Origin: Syngnathus acus
Lineage: Eukaryota; Chordata; Actinopteri; Syngnathiformes; Syngnathidae
Assembly (NCBI RefSeq): GCF_901709675.1
Contig: NC_051087.1
Span: 8,892,884 to 8,956,883, forward strand
Reading direction: 5' to 3'
Length of the DNA: 64,000 bases
Shown here piece by piece: positions 1-11,640 of this stretch. Position 1 is the first letter of the stretch; each line of letters begins with the position of its first letter. A model generated the notes under the pieces. The model was not told the DNA's origin. It was given only the letters and a program-made list of their open reading frames with translations, and searched no databases. The position numbers and the translations under genes are program-made.

Positions 1-25
1 TTAACAGGTTTTAATGTTTATTAAA

Positions 26-48
26 ATAATAATAATAATAATAATAAA
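26..48. repeat. (AAT)n microsatellite
   Basis: Seven or so AAT units in a row, imperfect at the edges. Confidence 0.9.
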
Positions 49-289
49 AGTACATTTCAAACCAGCAATCTAATGTGAAATTGCAGTAGATATATTGGAT
101 AACAATATTTAGGCGTATATATGCATACACGTTATTTAAAAACTACTATAGGTGTTATAAAATCAAGATTACCCAAAGAGAAGCATCATCTCCCCGTTTT
201 TTTTTTATAACGGCGCATCCCTTCATGCAATAAAGTTAGCAGTTAGCTTGGAGAAAACAAAGCATAAAAGAAGTAGTGTTTCAGTAAGT

Positions 290-975
290 GATTCTTTCTT
301 TCCTTGGCAAATCGTAAATCTACAATCTGGTTTACATAGTTCACGCCAGGAGGGAGACGCAACACGTTCACTGACTGATCCGTTGAGCACGGGAAGGAAG
401 GCAGTTCACCCATTGACTCGTTCGCGAACGGGAAAGTCAGGATTCGTTCCCTCACTGGTCAGTTCTCGCGATGAACTGGAAATGCAAATCACTCACTCAC
501 TGACTCGTTCACTCACAGATCCGTTCAGTTGATGAACGGGAAATGCAATTCACGACTCGTTCGTGAACGGGAAGTTACGTCATTTTCTTCTTCGTTTTGT
601 TTTACGACGAGGTGGCACCAGCTTCAATGGGCATTACCGACACCTACTGGTTGGAGTCATATGAACTGAAAAAAAAGAACGAATCACTTTAGGAAGTGTA
701 TTGTATTGTATTGTATTGTATTGTATTGTATTGTATTGTATTGTATTGTATTGTATTGTATTGTATTGTATTGTATTGTATTGTATTGTATTGTATTGTA
801 TTGTATTGTATTGTGTATGGGTTGTTTCCACGGGATGTTAAAAAAAAACGGATTAGTGTGAGTGTGTGTGGGGGGGGACGATTCGTTGAACGATTCGTTT
901 GAACGAATCTTTTGAGTGAACTGATTCTAAAGATTCAGTTCACCTAAAAGAACTGGAATGCACATCACTATAGTA
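290..975. repeat. inverted-repeat-rich interspersed element (GAACG / CGTTC motifs)
   Basis: Repeated short blocks such as gactcgttcgcgaacgggaa, gatccgttcagttgatgaacg and cgattcgttgaacgattcg form overlapping palindromes. The right part ends near ggaatgcacatcacta. Fish genomes carry many DNA-transposon-derived repeats of this look, but I cannot place it in a family or find clean ends. The pentamer array at 697-814 sits inside it. Short open frames here are not genes. Confidence 0.5.
697..814. repeat. (TTGTA)n pentanucleotide array
   Basis: About 23 essentially perfect TTGTA units. Open frames across it on both strands are repeat artefacts. Confidence 0.97.
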
Positions 976-1272
976 TTCCAGCACTGACTCAAAAACGGAA
1001 ACTTAACAGCACATCGTGACCTTTGACTTGTCGGAAACGCCTCTAAAATTGCACAATTATACAGCTCCCATGATGTATCGCTTGTAAGAACCACACATTT
1101 TGAACTTCCTTGAAGTTTATAGGCTTGGGTTCTAAATCCATCATCTTGGCTGTCATAACTGTGATGAACTCATTACAGCAATGCAAAACCTTTCCAGAGC
1201 CTCAAAAATGCACCAATGTTTTCACAGCTGTTTTACTCCATTTTACACTTATAAGAATATAACGTCCCACAT

Positions 1273-1588
1273 CTAAAGCTGCATGTAAAAAATTGGTGGG
1301 TCCAGGATGACTCCACTGTTGGGGTCTTGCGCATACTCCTCAATGGACGGAAGCGGTGAAAGTGTGATTTGCCTGCCTGTGTCTTCTTCATCCTCCTTGG
1401 CTCCCACGGGCAGCGGGTTACTATAGATGTAATAGATTCTGGAGTTATCTTTAGCTGCATCTGCTCTCCGAAAGAAGGCCAGCGGGTTGATGAAACTAGT
1501 TGACCGCTTCACCGCCCTGACCGCAACAGGGTCCACTGGCTCCCCGTGGGTCACTGCAGTCTCATACACTTGGGCTCTCTTTGATTGC
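1273..1588 (-). CDS. terminal cytoplasmic-tail exon of the unidentified membrane protein
   Basis: The coding part runs from GCAATCAAAG to TAG and encodes about 104 residues with no hydrophobic segment. Composition is protein-like and balanced, with Pro, Tyr and acidic clusters. No poly(A) hexamer lies close behind; a TTTATT (AATAAA on this strand) at about 17-22 is the nearest I noticed. Confidence 0.72.
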
Positions 1589-1892
1589 CTGGAAAAAGAT
1601 GTCACTTATTATTATAATGATACACCATTTTCCTTTTATCATTTTTTTATTCACTGTTGTCAGCAGTCCAGCCTTGGCAGATGTCTGTGCTTTACTGAGA
1701 GACATTCTGGTCACAAATGATATCATTGCTGAAAGCTCATGGAGGCAAATATAATGCATTGTGCTGTTGTATGTGTGTGTGTGTGTGTGTGTCACCTGCT
1801 GCGGTTGTAGCACACACTCATGCAGTAGATGGCGGTGATGATGAGGATACACAGGGCCAAGGAAATGATGACTATGTCGAAAACTTTGACCT
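1273..1892 (-). CDS. 3' part of an unidentified single-pass membrane protein gene (two exons)
   Basis: I do not recognise this protein. The upstream exon 1796-1892 encodes VKVFDIVIIS and LALCILITAIYCMSVCYNRS, a 20-plus-residue hydrophobic helix followed by Arg. The terminal exon 1273-1588 continues RQSKRAQVYETAVTHGEPVD, then about 85 more residues including NPLAFFRRAD, RIYYIYSNPLPVG, an acidic EDEED patch, SPLPSIEEY and the end ILDPPIFYMQL, stop TAG. Both acceptors have good pyrimidine tracts (ttttctccatcccag; catctttttccag), the intervening donor is AG|gtgac, and the split codon AG+G keeps the frame. Positive charge after the helix suggests N-out, C-in (type I or III). The Tyr-rich tail could hold signalling or sorting motifs (inference). 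The N-terminus is missing; an upstream exon must end in phase 1. It is convergent in layout with cxcl12a only in lying on the opposite strand, 34 kb away. Confidence 0.72.
1772..1792. repeat. (TG)n microsatellite
   Basis: About ten TG units, lying two to three bases beyond the splice donor of the 1796-1892 exon. Confidence 0.9.
1796..1892 (-). CDS. transmembrane-segment exon of the unidentified membrane protein
   Basis: A 97-base exon between a strong acceptor and the donor AG|gtgaca. It begins with two bases completing a codon from the preceding exon and ends with two bases of an Arg codon. The hydrophobic run is roughly FDIVIISLALCILITAIYCM. The donor directly abuts a (TG)n microsatellite at 1772-1792. 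Confidence 0.7.
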
Positions 1893-2302
1893 CTGGGATG
1901 GAGAAAACACAATAATGTGTTTTATCTCAACATCAAAATTGCTTATGATGCTTGAGAATATAAATGAATCATATAGACACATGCCTACCAGATAAAATTA
2001 TTACTGGTGCAACACAGTAGTTTTGATTACAAACTAATAAGCCAAAACTTCCTTTTGTAGTGGAAAAAATAGAAACTATACTTGAGTGCTGAATTCTAAT
2101 TGCCAGAATTGTGAGCATAAATAATGAATGAGTTCATGGACATTAATTCGGGGATCTCGAATAAATGTTCAAACGAAGCAGCTTCAATCAGTGTAGTTTC
2201 AGTTTCAAGTTAAGAATACCACTGTGTGATTTTAATGAAAAACTTAGCACAGTTTTATTGGACCCAGGTTTAGCTCCATAGGGGCCATTGGAATATTTAT
2301 TG
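1893..2302. other. intronic or intergenic, nothing recognised
   Basis: AT-rich sequence upstream of the transmembrane exon. No exon or repeat is recognised. Confidence 0.6.
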
Positions 2303-2692
2303 GTCTACATTAGGGGTAATCATAATGGTTGCCTGCAGGCGCTAAGTGGCCCACATGAGTAGCCTGAGCGCCTGTTCTAAAAATAGTTCACAAGAGATGG
2401 AATATTGTAATTTCCTAGAAACTTTGTAGGTAATCATTTGAAAAAGTAAACACTTGCCGAAATCTACAATCCAAATAAAGTTTAGCATACTATAAGTACC
2501 GCTTTGTTAAATCGATATCGATAATTATTGTGATGAATCATTAAGAGAATGAGTGGCTTCACACAGATGAAATATGAATACAATTAAACTAATTTGAGAA
2601 TATTTTTTATTTCAGTAGTACGTTTCAGTATTTGAGTGGTGCCCAAGAAATAGCTCTCAATGTGAAAAAGGTTGGTGACCCCTGGTCTACAT
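2303..2692. mobile_element. non-autonomous hAT-type MITE with 8-bp target duplication
   Basis: The direct repeat GTCTACAT at 2303-2310 and 2685-2692 flanks a 374-base body (2311-2684). Its right end, read inward, is caggggtcaccaacc; the left end is a decayed copy (taggggtaatcataa). The 8-bp duplication and the CAGGGGT-type terminus are hallmarks of hAT elements. There is no transposase. Confidence 0.75.
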
Positions 2693-2742
2693 TATATAAA
2701 AGAGGATAACAGACCAAAAACTGCTGTTTTCATCTCCTCATC

Positions 2743-3060
2743 ATGCAGATCCAAAGTTGCGTTGACATGAAGGCTGTGAGCTGTCATCATTCGCTCCTCT
2801 TGCGCTCCACTCATGTTGCCAGCAACCCGGCAAAGCTGAGCTTCAAACTTGCGGCATTGGATTCAACCGCAGCTTGGGTGACGGGACCCGAATGGCTTGG
2901 ATCGGTTGCCATGGAGACACCCCCTCTTTTTGTCACCCTTCATTTCAACTCTCGTTCTTTCTCAGCTCCCCTCGTGTTTACTGCTCATTATTCGGCTCGA
3001 GCGCTTTGTTTAGGGGGGGACGATGAAGGGAGAAAGTTGCACTCTTCCAAACTGCCTGTG
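2743..3060 (-). promoter_or_regulatory. CpG-richer block with X-box; possible promoter/first exon of the membrane-protein gene
   Basis: This block is clearly richer in G+C and CpG than its surroundings, with roughly a dozen CpGs. It contains a full RFX X-box (2905-2918). About 90 bases beyond it on the - strand, an ATG at 2812-2814 with A at -3 opens MSGAQEERMMTAHSLHVNAT, then LDLHDEEMKTAVF, with a possible N-glycosylation site (NAT). A phase-1 exit to the exon at 1892 would need a weak donor (TTTTTG|gtctgt). Promoter status is inference. Confidence 0.3.
2905..2918. promoter_or_regulatory. RFX X-box motif
   Basis: The sequence GTTGCCATGGAGAC fits RYYNYY-N2-RRNRAC exactly and is nearly palindromic. 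X-boxes drive RFX-dependent, mostly ciliary genes and normally sit within about 150 bases of the start, which fits the - strand ATG at 2814. Confidence 0.4.
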
Positions 3061-4066
3061 GTAATTGTGAAGGCTCTCAGTCTGCAGAAGAAAGTCCTAA
3101 AATGATGTGAGAGTTGGCTCTTTTGACTTTACCTTACTGTTATATAAGTTAGTAAATTTAGTAAAACAGGGGAAGTTATTTTCTTGCATCTATGTAACCT
3201 TTTAATTTGTTATTTCTGAGCCCAATTGAAAGCATTCCTTTTAGAGGGGTACCCGAACGGGCCTCTGCAGATATTTGGTTTCAAAAAAATTGCAAGAGCC
3301 AAAACAGTTCAATGAAAAACAAAGGCAGCATTCTTCCTTCCTTATGCTTCATTTCATCCTGAATCCCAATATTATTAATTGAGCAACTAATAAGAGCAGT
3401 CTGTTTGAAAAGCTAAGCAATGTTTCGACCTTCCAGTGTCTTTATTTATTCAGCTAAATCTCAAATTCGGATATCATAAAATCATTGAAAACATCCTTTA
3501 TCTCAGTAGCCTGCATTGTTTTAAATATAAACAAATGTAAAATGAAATTCATATTGATTTACACATAGTGAAAAATCTGGTGGTTCTACTTTTTATAATT
3601 TTGCTAATTAAAGCTCAAGAAAATCTAATACCTCCCAAAATGTCAATGTCACACACAAAACAAGCAGGAGGTTTAAAATTTTGGAAATTAGGTAGGAATT
3701 GACCAGACGATTATTTTTAGGTGTTTAATGAGTCTGTATGATAATGATTATGAAGTTCACCGAATTTAATAGCCGTAATAAATACAAGTTTCTATTATTC
3801 AACAGTATCAACAGCACTGAATTTGCACTATTGCCTTTGTTTCTGCAGATGTTTGTCATTATTTTACGTTAATATATTGTTTTGTGAAACAATCATTTTT
3901 TGTTAACTCATCCAACTCTGGTAGTGCAGTACTGCATTTTCCAATTTTGACTGTTTTAGTATATGTTGTCTGTAAAATTCATTTTAGGATTTGCTGGTCC
4001 AAAACTACACTTTACAAAGCACTCACTAGATGTCAGACTTGGCTTTTATGTGTGCTCCTCAGTCAC

Positions 4067-4123
4067 GTTGAGGCCTCTGGTAGTCTGACTTGGACGTTCC
4101 TGTTTTCCAGGGCAGCGTACAGT
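4067..4123 (-). CDS. candidate 57-base exon of the membrane-protein gene
   Basis: On the - strand a very good acceptor (cttctgtctttgtttttccag) precedes 57 bases ending at CAAC|gtgact. In the phase needed to join the transmembrane exon it reads CTLPWKTGTSKSDYQRPQ with no stop, and a phase 1-1 exon is usual for extracellular segments. The two other frames stop soon after. The donor is only fair and no protein family is recognised, so this is tentative. It is also incompatible with a start at 2814. Confidence 0.22.
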
Positions 4124-4924
4124 CTGGAAAAACAAAGACAGAAGTTGAGTGAATGATGAAGCAGTGTCACATAGGGCATGAAATATTTCTTTTACACCTC
4201 ATGAACGTTTTCAACCCCGGTTTGATGTTCACATCAACCCTGGCACTCAGAGCTGTTCCAGTTTTGAAGAGCACATGGATGAGATTATGAGGTTTATTTT
4301 AATGAACCAGTTGGCATGAGACAAGTCACAACTAATATGTACTTGGGACCACAATGATTCCATAAATCACAGTGGCTACTAAATCGGAGAGGATTGGGAT
4401 AAGATCATTATTGTTGGCTGTGTCTTGTCAATAAGAAGATGGAATGAGTTTTTAGGAGTAACGTGGAATGTGAACCACTTGCTTTGTGAATAACATCACA
4501 GCAAAAAATGGGTGTCTTAATTTTGCTTTGACGTAAAGGGAAAGCAAAATGTTTGTACTGGAAAACATTCAGAAGTGAAATGAAGCATCTACTTAGCTTT
4601 GTCAAATGTTTTGAGATCGTTTCCAGTAGAAATAGGAAAGATTGATATCTCATATTTAAATCCTCTTCCAGAAATGAATGGGGAATATTGTATCCTTATT
4701 ATAGTATATGAAATGACTGCTGAAGTGAAATGACACATGCCATTAGATACTATACCCCATTTGTAATCATTACAAATCATTGAGACTGACAGGATGGATT
4801 CAATTCAAACAGGAGTAAATGGCGATTTAATAAAGGAGCCGCTGTGATTGTGCGAGAAATTAAAAACAGATGGGGGATTCAAATACTCCACATTCATTTT
4901 CAACCCACAAGTGTTATGTTAAGT

Positions 4925-5032
4925 CCATCCAGCCATCCATTTTCTAAAGCAATTATCCTCATTAGGGTCATAGGTGTGTTGGAGCTCATCCCGGATGACT
5001 CCTAGCGAGAGGTGAGGTACACACACTGGACA
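4925..5032 (+). repeat. teleost dispersed repeat (ccatccattttct... tail type)
   Basis: Contains ccatccattttctaaagca, attatcctcattagggtca, ggagctcatcccgg and gcgagaggtgaggtacacac, matching in order the dispersed fish repeat whose fuller copies read '...ccgcttatcctcacgagggtcgc...'. It is a diverged fragment. Confidence 0.65.
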
Positions 5033-5045
5033 CACACTTCACAGC

Positions 5046-7671
5046 TATGACCTTTTATATTTTGAATTTTCAGAATCCAAAGCGGTCAGGTCCACCGGTC
5101 ATCTGTGGTCGTCCGGTGAATTCCTGCGCATCCTTCATCACCCCCTCCTTGCCCATGTCATGTTTACACATGGCTGTCTGGGAATTAACGTTCTGGTGCG
5201 ATCCATTTGTTCTTATGTGGTTCAATGAGAGGGTCCTGACTTGATTCATTACACACTAAGCACATAACGACTGCTACGGTGTCTGTTTCTGCTGCTTTTA
5301 TTTGTATCAGCAATTGAAATACTGTTGATGGTGGAGATCTTTAAAGTATACAATTGAATGGACCAAAAAAATAAAAAATGAATTGACCATAATATTATTA
5401 CCCTGCATGGTGCACCTCCTTTTGTTAAGAAAATAAAGCCAACATGACTGGCTGTCAGAGGGAGGGTCAAAATATTATTTTGGACTCATCCCAGTTCATC
5501 CCAACACCAGTTCATTCTTATTTGACACCAAATATGTAAAAAGTATTTGTACATCATTTTGCTTACTTTAAAGGCCTTGAACTCCCATTAGTAAGAATTT
5601 GTAGTATAACAGAGCTGACAAATGCACCTCATTGCTACACTTCTTACGTGAGGGAGGGACAAGCTGCAGTGTGATGTGAGCATGACTAACACTAACGAAC
5701 TGTATCCAAATGATGGAAAAGCAAGGGGGCATGTATCTGATAAGGACTTTGATGTAATGCATCTGTGGCTACTATGTTTCTCTTTTTGCTCATGTAAAAC
5801 CTGCACCGAAGCTGCAGTGTTGTTTTGTCTTGTTTTCAAACTGATGAGGTACTGTTACTGGCGGAGATGGGATTTTTTTTTTTCCAAAGAGGGAGGGGGT
5901 CAAAGTATCTCTGAAATCAATATATCTTCCCTATGAGGGGCGGGGGTAAATGTAGAAGAAAAAAAAATCCGGGGAAAATATCCAAAAGTCTGGCCTGGTT
6001 TTATATTCTATTTCCTATCAAAGCATGAAACAGTTGTCAGAAATATCATGCAAAGGCGACTGACCAGATAATTTTTTTTAGGTACACCAAGTTAGTGAAA
6101 TATCAACAATATGAATCAGAACTGAGCATTAGTATTTTCTACAGGTAGAATTACTTCATGTCATTGAGCTGCATGTTCCAGTTGAACACAAATACAAACG
6201 GAGAACAGCGAGCCGACATGCTGTGGGGTCCCAGTGTGTTAATTGGGTTATCCCATCAAACATCACTTTATCTTTGTACACGTGACATAGCAGTCTGGGG
6301 AGTGTTAGTTAAACAATTTGTAAAGGGGTGAAAAAAAACCTTCTTCTAAAGCTACTGTTGCCCATGAGAAGGCAACATTGGATTGTTTGAATGAAAGAAG
6401 GAAAGAGGTGGACATGAGGTGAATACTAACGACGTGTCTGGTAAAGATAATTCAATTTTTGTTTGTGATGCAAATGTCAACTCACCCTTCTTTTCCTTTA
6501 GTGATTTGTATCTCTTTGCCGATGTCACTCACGTAACAATACGGGAACATGGCTAATGTCTGCAGCCCATCAAGTCACATTGGAATAACCATGTTAGGAG
6601 GCCATCTCCCAGATGAACCTGGTGGAGGAGAATGGTAAAGTTATTTTTTTTCCTGGCATTAGAGCCTGTTGTAGACAGATTATTTAAGTTATAAGTTAAA
6701 GATGGTCATTCTTTTTATGCATTCATTTTATGCATCTGCTCATTTTTGTTGTTGTGTGTGTATGTCTGTGTGAGTGTGTGCATACGTGTACGTGCGTGCG
6801 AATGTATATCTGTTATGCATGTGCCATCTCTTGATTTCTCTCGTGGGGTTTAAAAAGTATGTTCATATATCTATCTTTCTGACAAATCTGACTGAAAACG
6901 CTACTTTTAGAACATGGCATAGAGATCCAAATAAAAAGCAGATTGAGAAATATGCCCTGTTTTGTTTCACAGGCTTTTGCTGTTTATTCTACACAACCGC
7001 CATTCTCTCTCAGGGATTCCGCCCATTAAATTGAGGGAAATTGCAAATTTTTCCCTCATCAGAGATGGATTCTGCCTCTTAAACAAAGCTTGAACTTCCC
7101 CACCCATCTGAATCCGTATCAAAAATAATATCATTTTTTGAAATTGTCTTACTTCATTTACAATCAAGGAATACATGAAGATTACATTGACTGGGTGTTG
7201 TTCCAAGGCGTGTGGTCTTTTCACTCGATATTCCGTGCGTGTCAAACTATGTACAAATGTTTGTGTTTCTCATTATGTTATTATGCGGCATATTGATCAA
7301 ATCAGTCAAGAGACACATAAATGTTTTGCCCTTGTCTATGTTTGAGTTGATATGATTTGTTGAGGATGCCAAACAACTTCTGTGAATGTGAATTGTTTTT
7401 ATGCTGATTTGCGACTTCATTATGGGGTAAGCATATTTTGAGGATATTTGGGATCTTGGCATACTGTAGTATTTCATTGGTGGTGTTGTGCTTGGATGGC
7501 ATGTTTGTAGATGCTGTTTCTTGCTCTCTAAAAATCACATCAATAAGTTTTGTTGCTGTTGTGGTCGTCGTCGTTTGAAGTTTCTGTTTTTCTTATTTTT
7601 TAGTCTTCATTCATCCAAGTTCTGTCCATTCCAAAATAGGCAAACTATACAACTAGAAGAGTATGCAAAGT
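5046..7671. other. intergenic, no gene recognised
   Basis: AT-rich, with homopolymer and GT-rich runs (near 6750-6800). No spliceable coding exon or known element stands out. Confidence 0.6.
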
Positions 7672-7675
7672 GGAT

Positions 7676-7735
7676 GATCAAAGTCAAAAGTCAAAGTCAA
7701 AGTCAGCTTTATTGTCAATCCCTTCATATGTCATG
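7676..7735 (+). repeat. short dispersed repeat with AAAGTC iterations
   Basis: Iterated (aa)aagtc units followed by agctttattgtcaat, a start found in many fish interspersed repeats. Only this end is recognisable. Confidence 0.45.
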
Positions 7736-7739
7736 ATGC

Positions 7740-10700
7740 CAAAAGACCTGTTGTATGTTCTGTTTTTGTCTTGATTTGTGAGTTGTAAAAACATATGCAG
7801 ACAAAGAAGCCTATTAAAAAACAAAGGCTGCCTTGCTCTTGGTCCAAGATAAGAAAAATAAAAACTGTAGGAAGTGCTTACTGCCAGTGTTCACTGTAGG
7901 CATTAACGTTAATAGCATTCCATCATTCAGCCATGACATGGCAAACCACACTTCCTACAAGCTGCCATGTAATGATTAGAGAGAGAGAGAAAAGAAAATG
8001 CTCTAAAACGATGCACTCAAAAATGCTGGCTTTCAATCACATCAAATTGCTTCCATGTTGCATTAAACTGTCGGAGGCTTGCAGCCCACTTGTCTTGACC
8101 AAACTTCAAGGATTCAAGAGTCTAAACAGGCTCAAAACAATTGCATGAAAACAATCCAGTACATGGAAGAGGAAAGGATGCTTCATTCCTACAAGAATCC
8201 ACTTAAGATTCATCCCATTTGGTGCACCAAACTACACTGCAGCTCTTACGATGATCAGCACTATTAAAAATGGATGCATAGGTAAGAGCTAAAATGATTA
8301 GCTAAAACATATCTTGCTCCTGTCGTACATTTTTCTAGTGTATGTCGCAAATGAATTCCCAAACCAACCTCATCTGTGGGAGCCACACATTTGGGCATGC
8401 ATATGTAACAAACAAAGATGGTCCAAGATGAGTGTATACATAGATCTCTGGGAAAAGCATGTCAACAGACACTCCAGGGGAATTGGACAATTTATTTTAC
8501 GCGCGTGTGTGCATGCGTGCGTGTGAGTTTGTGCGTGAGTATCTGTGTGTGACACAGGAGCTGTAACTAAAATAAGATTCTCTTATATAGAGATGGTTTG
8601 AGGAATGCAAGTTTCCCAATGCCCCCACCCCCCCCCACACACACACATATGTTTTCACAGGGTGGACGTTGGAAAAAGGCAAAGATCCCCTTGAAGCTCA
8701 TGACCATATTTTATACGATCATAGGGATTGCCCAAGGGAATTTATTCCTGGACAACCGGGATTTAGAACTGTAATCCCATGATCTAAAATGTATTAATCA
8801 TGGAAAGGCCACGACTTCGTGCATGCCACATTGGCATTGTATTTTGTTTGTGTTAATATTAATGACGGTGAGCGCACGCACCTACACACACATACAAACA
8901 CACACACACACAAGGTATCAATATATTGCTTCAGAGATGTACAGCAAAATCAACAGTTTGCTGGGGAAGAAACAAATTCAGTGATGAAAGCAATCTGGTG
9001 ATTTATTGTGCGTCGTTCTATTAAAATCTCGTGAGAAAACGTGTTGACTGTTGACCTTGTCTGACAGATGATTTCATAGAAAATCTTGAACTATGTTACT
9101 TCTACTTTGACAATAGTTTTCTCAGTAGGAAAAAATCCATTATTGATTTTTGCAACAATCCATCGCTCACCTGTTTGTTTTTCATAAGCAAGAGCCTTTA
9201 ACAAGGTGACAAAGGTTTTAGTGACAGTTTTATAAGCAACACATGGTCCGCTGCTTTTTACATAACTGCCATTGTGAACGTGCTTCGTATGCACTTCATC
9301 GGACCTGTGTGATGATCGATTACTACCAGCCTAATTTAAACTGCTGACCGGGATCAAGCCCATGAAGCCGTTGTTGTGGATTAATGTGGATAATTCATTA
9401 CTCAAAAGCTTTACATTGGGCAAAATGACAAATTCTGGACTAAAACCATGATTTCCGTAAAAACACGTATCCCAAGAAGTATTCTTTCATTGTAAATCAA
9501 CAGGATATAAATCCCCCAGGTTTTATTGCAGTCATAAAACTTAAACACTCTCAAAACACCCTCGTGCAAAATGCTGAAAAAATGGAATGAACCTATAGTT
9601 CTCAAGGGCTCGTTTTATTAAGTAATACAAATCTATTTATTTATTTGCTTGTTTATTTTTTTATTTGCTTGTTTTTTTAATTTTTTATTTATTCCTTGCT
9701 TGCTGTTTACTTAGTTAATTACTTGTCCTACTCATCATGATCAAATGTAATCAGTGGTCAAATCAAAACTAACCTGCTGAATTCAGTTTGGATGACTCAA
9801 TCTCCAGTGTGTTCTGTGTTATTAATTTGTAGTTGATTAATCTGTTTTTAATAAAACTGTAAATTACAATTTTGGGTTACTGTGATGAGTTTGTTCACAG
9901 AACCTTTCCTTTCAAACAACCAGTTTAGAGCTCCCGCTTACCTCACTTTTGAGGATTTGTTTTTAAAGGCAAAGGTCAAACACGTACTTGTGAATTCCAC
10001 AAGCTCCAAAGTGAACTTGCCAAACTTTCAAATAACGATGAGCGCATTTGTAAATGTGTGTCAGGCATAAACAAATGGTTGGGAAAAGATAGAGTGAGAG
10101 GATGATTCATTGTGGTCCTGTGAGCAATCACGTGGAGCCTCACCTCTCCTGAATACAAAGAGGCCTACACAAGCAGGTTTGGGCAAACATAAAACAGAAA
10201 TGACCCTCTGCCTCTGAGGGCCCCCCACTCCCACTCCATCTTTCAGATGGAGGTGTGGGATCACCCCACTCATTGCGCACTCACACTGGCTAAACAAGGA
10301 CTCTCTTTGCGCCTCGTCACGGTGCACCACCGAAGGGCAAACTCTTAGCCCAAATATTTTCTCAGCGTGGTACTGACTGTTGGGATCAGCTAGTCAACAT
10401 GAACCCCCGGCTTCTGTTAGTTTTACTACACCTCCATCTGCCTTAAGTTTATTTTCTCTGCGCAATTACATCTTAACATGAGTCTCCGAATGGCCGAGCC
10501 ATAAAACTGTTTGATATTAGAGAAAGCAAAGTGACTTATTAATTAGTTCCTGATTCCTGAAAAGAAGGCTTTGGTGAGTTCCACACCAAACAACCCGGAA
10601 GACGACAGAAGATAATTATAGTGGATGAAGACACAATCATTTCATTGGTTGAACAAGACACTTTTAAGTCAAGAATACTCTGAAAAAGATACTGCAGGGG

Positions 10701-11329
10701 TATCATTGTTAGCGTCACAATCATGCAACAGCTTCAAGAATATAAATATGGAGAGTTTACAACCGGGTTCAAACTAACTTACTAGCAGGTAAGTAAATGT
10801 TTTGGTGTTTGTCTCTCAGTTTGCTGGCAGATTTCAAAAATAATAAGCTGTATATGTCTACGGGTTTAATCGTGTATGATACGCTGCATGAGTTTGTTAC
10901 AATGCCATGTGACCACGAGGTATTGATTTCTTCTTGCTTTGTGGCCTTTTAAATATAAGTACGTAATAATGACAGAAAAATGGAAACCAGCTGAGTTCAC
11001 TGCACAGTTGACACTTTAAAGCGAACATAAACCATTTTTGGTACTGCTAATAAATTGAGGAGCTGTGATTATTGTAGAGGTAAAAGTGTGATGTATAACT
11101 CCACGGAGAGAGAAAAAACATTCCTAAAGCTAAGCGCGATTATTACACGGATGAAAGATACTTTATCGCCTCAAATAAAAACATGGTCTAATTTATATGC
11201 AATTCTTTTTAACTGCCACACACACGCAAGCACACATTTGAATTTGTCAATCATTTCTCAAATGTTTAGTGTTTGTTCTTTATTGACAAGATTCGATTTT
11301 AAATTCTCAGGTGTTGACCTGAATAATTC
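7740..11329. other. intergenic with simple repeats, no gene recognised
   Basis: Includes GT/GC-rich purine-pyrimidine alternation (about 8500-8550), CA runs (8635-8647, 8882-8912) and TTTATT/TTTGCTTG low-complexity DNA (about 9635-9715). No convincing exon. Confidence 0.6.
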
Positions 11330-11640
11330 GAGGTACTGCTACATGAAGGGCCAAAGTCGCCTCCACTTGCTGAGGAGGCTGAGATCATTCATTACAAGCA
11401 GAGGACCTTTTATTATGGCCTCAGCATTGTTTCTTGTCATTGCGTGCCGGGCATTAATAGGAAGAGAAAGTAAGCTCTGTTCTCTGCTGCCAACTGGACA
11501 TCATCGAAGAGGAGGCTGACAGAAGGATGTGCATCACATCCATCATAGACAACACTTCCCACCCCTGATCAGTTCCTTCTGTGCCAGACTTGAAGAAACA
11601 GCACTAGATAGAGGTCATTCATACTCACAGTGATAAGACA
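11330..11640 (+). mobile_element. non-LTR retrotransposon fragment (reverse-transcriptase C-terminal region)
   Basis: Translation gives YMKGQSRLHLLRRLRSF, then ASALFLVIACRA and, after frame breaks, RRMCITSIIDNTSHP. This matches in order the end of fish LINE ORF2 proteins of the L2/CR1-like sort (KGQSRL.LRRLRSF ... ASAI.. ... MDNPSHP). The copy is broken by stops and deletions and is not functional. Confidence 0.7.

Noticed and set aside
634-902. Open frames translating to repeated QYNTI or CIVLY residues
   Set aside because: They are translations of the (TTGTA)n array, not genes.
1273-1892. Assignment of the edge gene to tmem72 or vstm4, which lie near CXCL12 or elsewhere on the same human chromosome arm
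   Set aside because: The tail and helix do not match what I know of either protein, so naming it would rest on synteny alone.
2743-3105. 120-codon + strand open frame in the CpG-rich block
   Set aside because: No recognisable domain, unlike composition for a protein and no good splice sites; the block is better read as a possible promoter.
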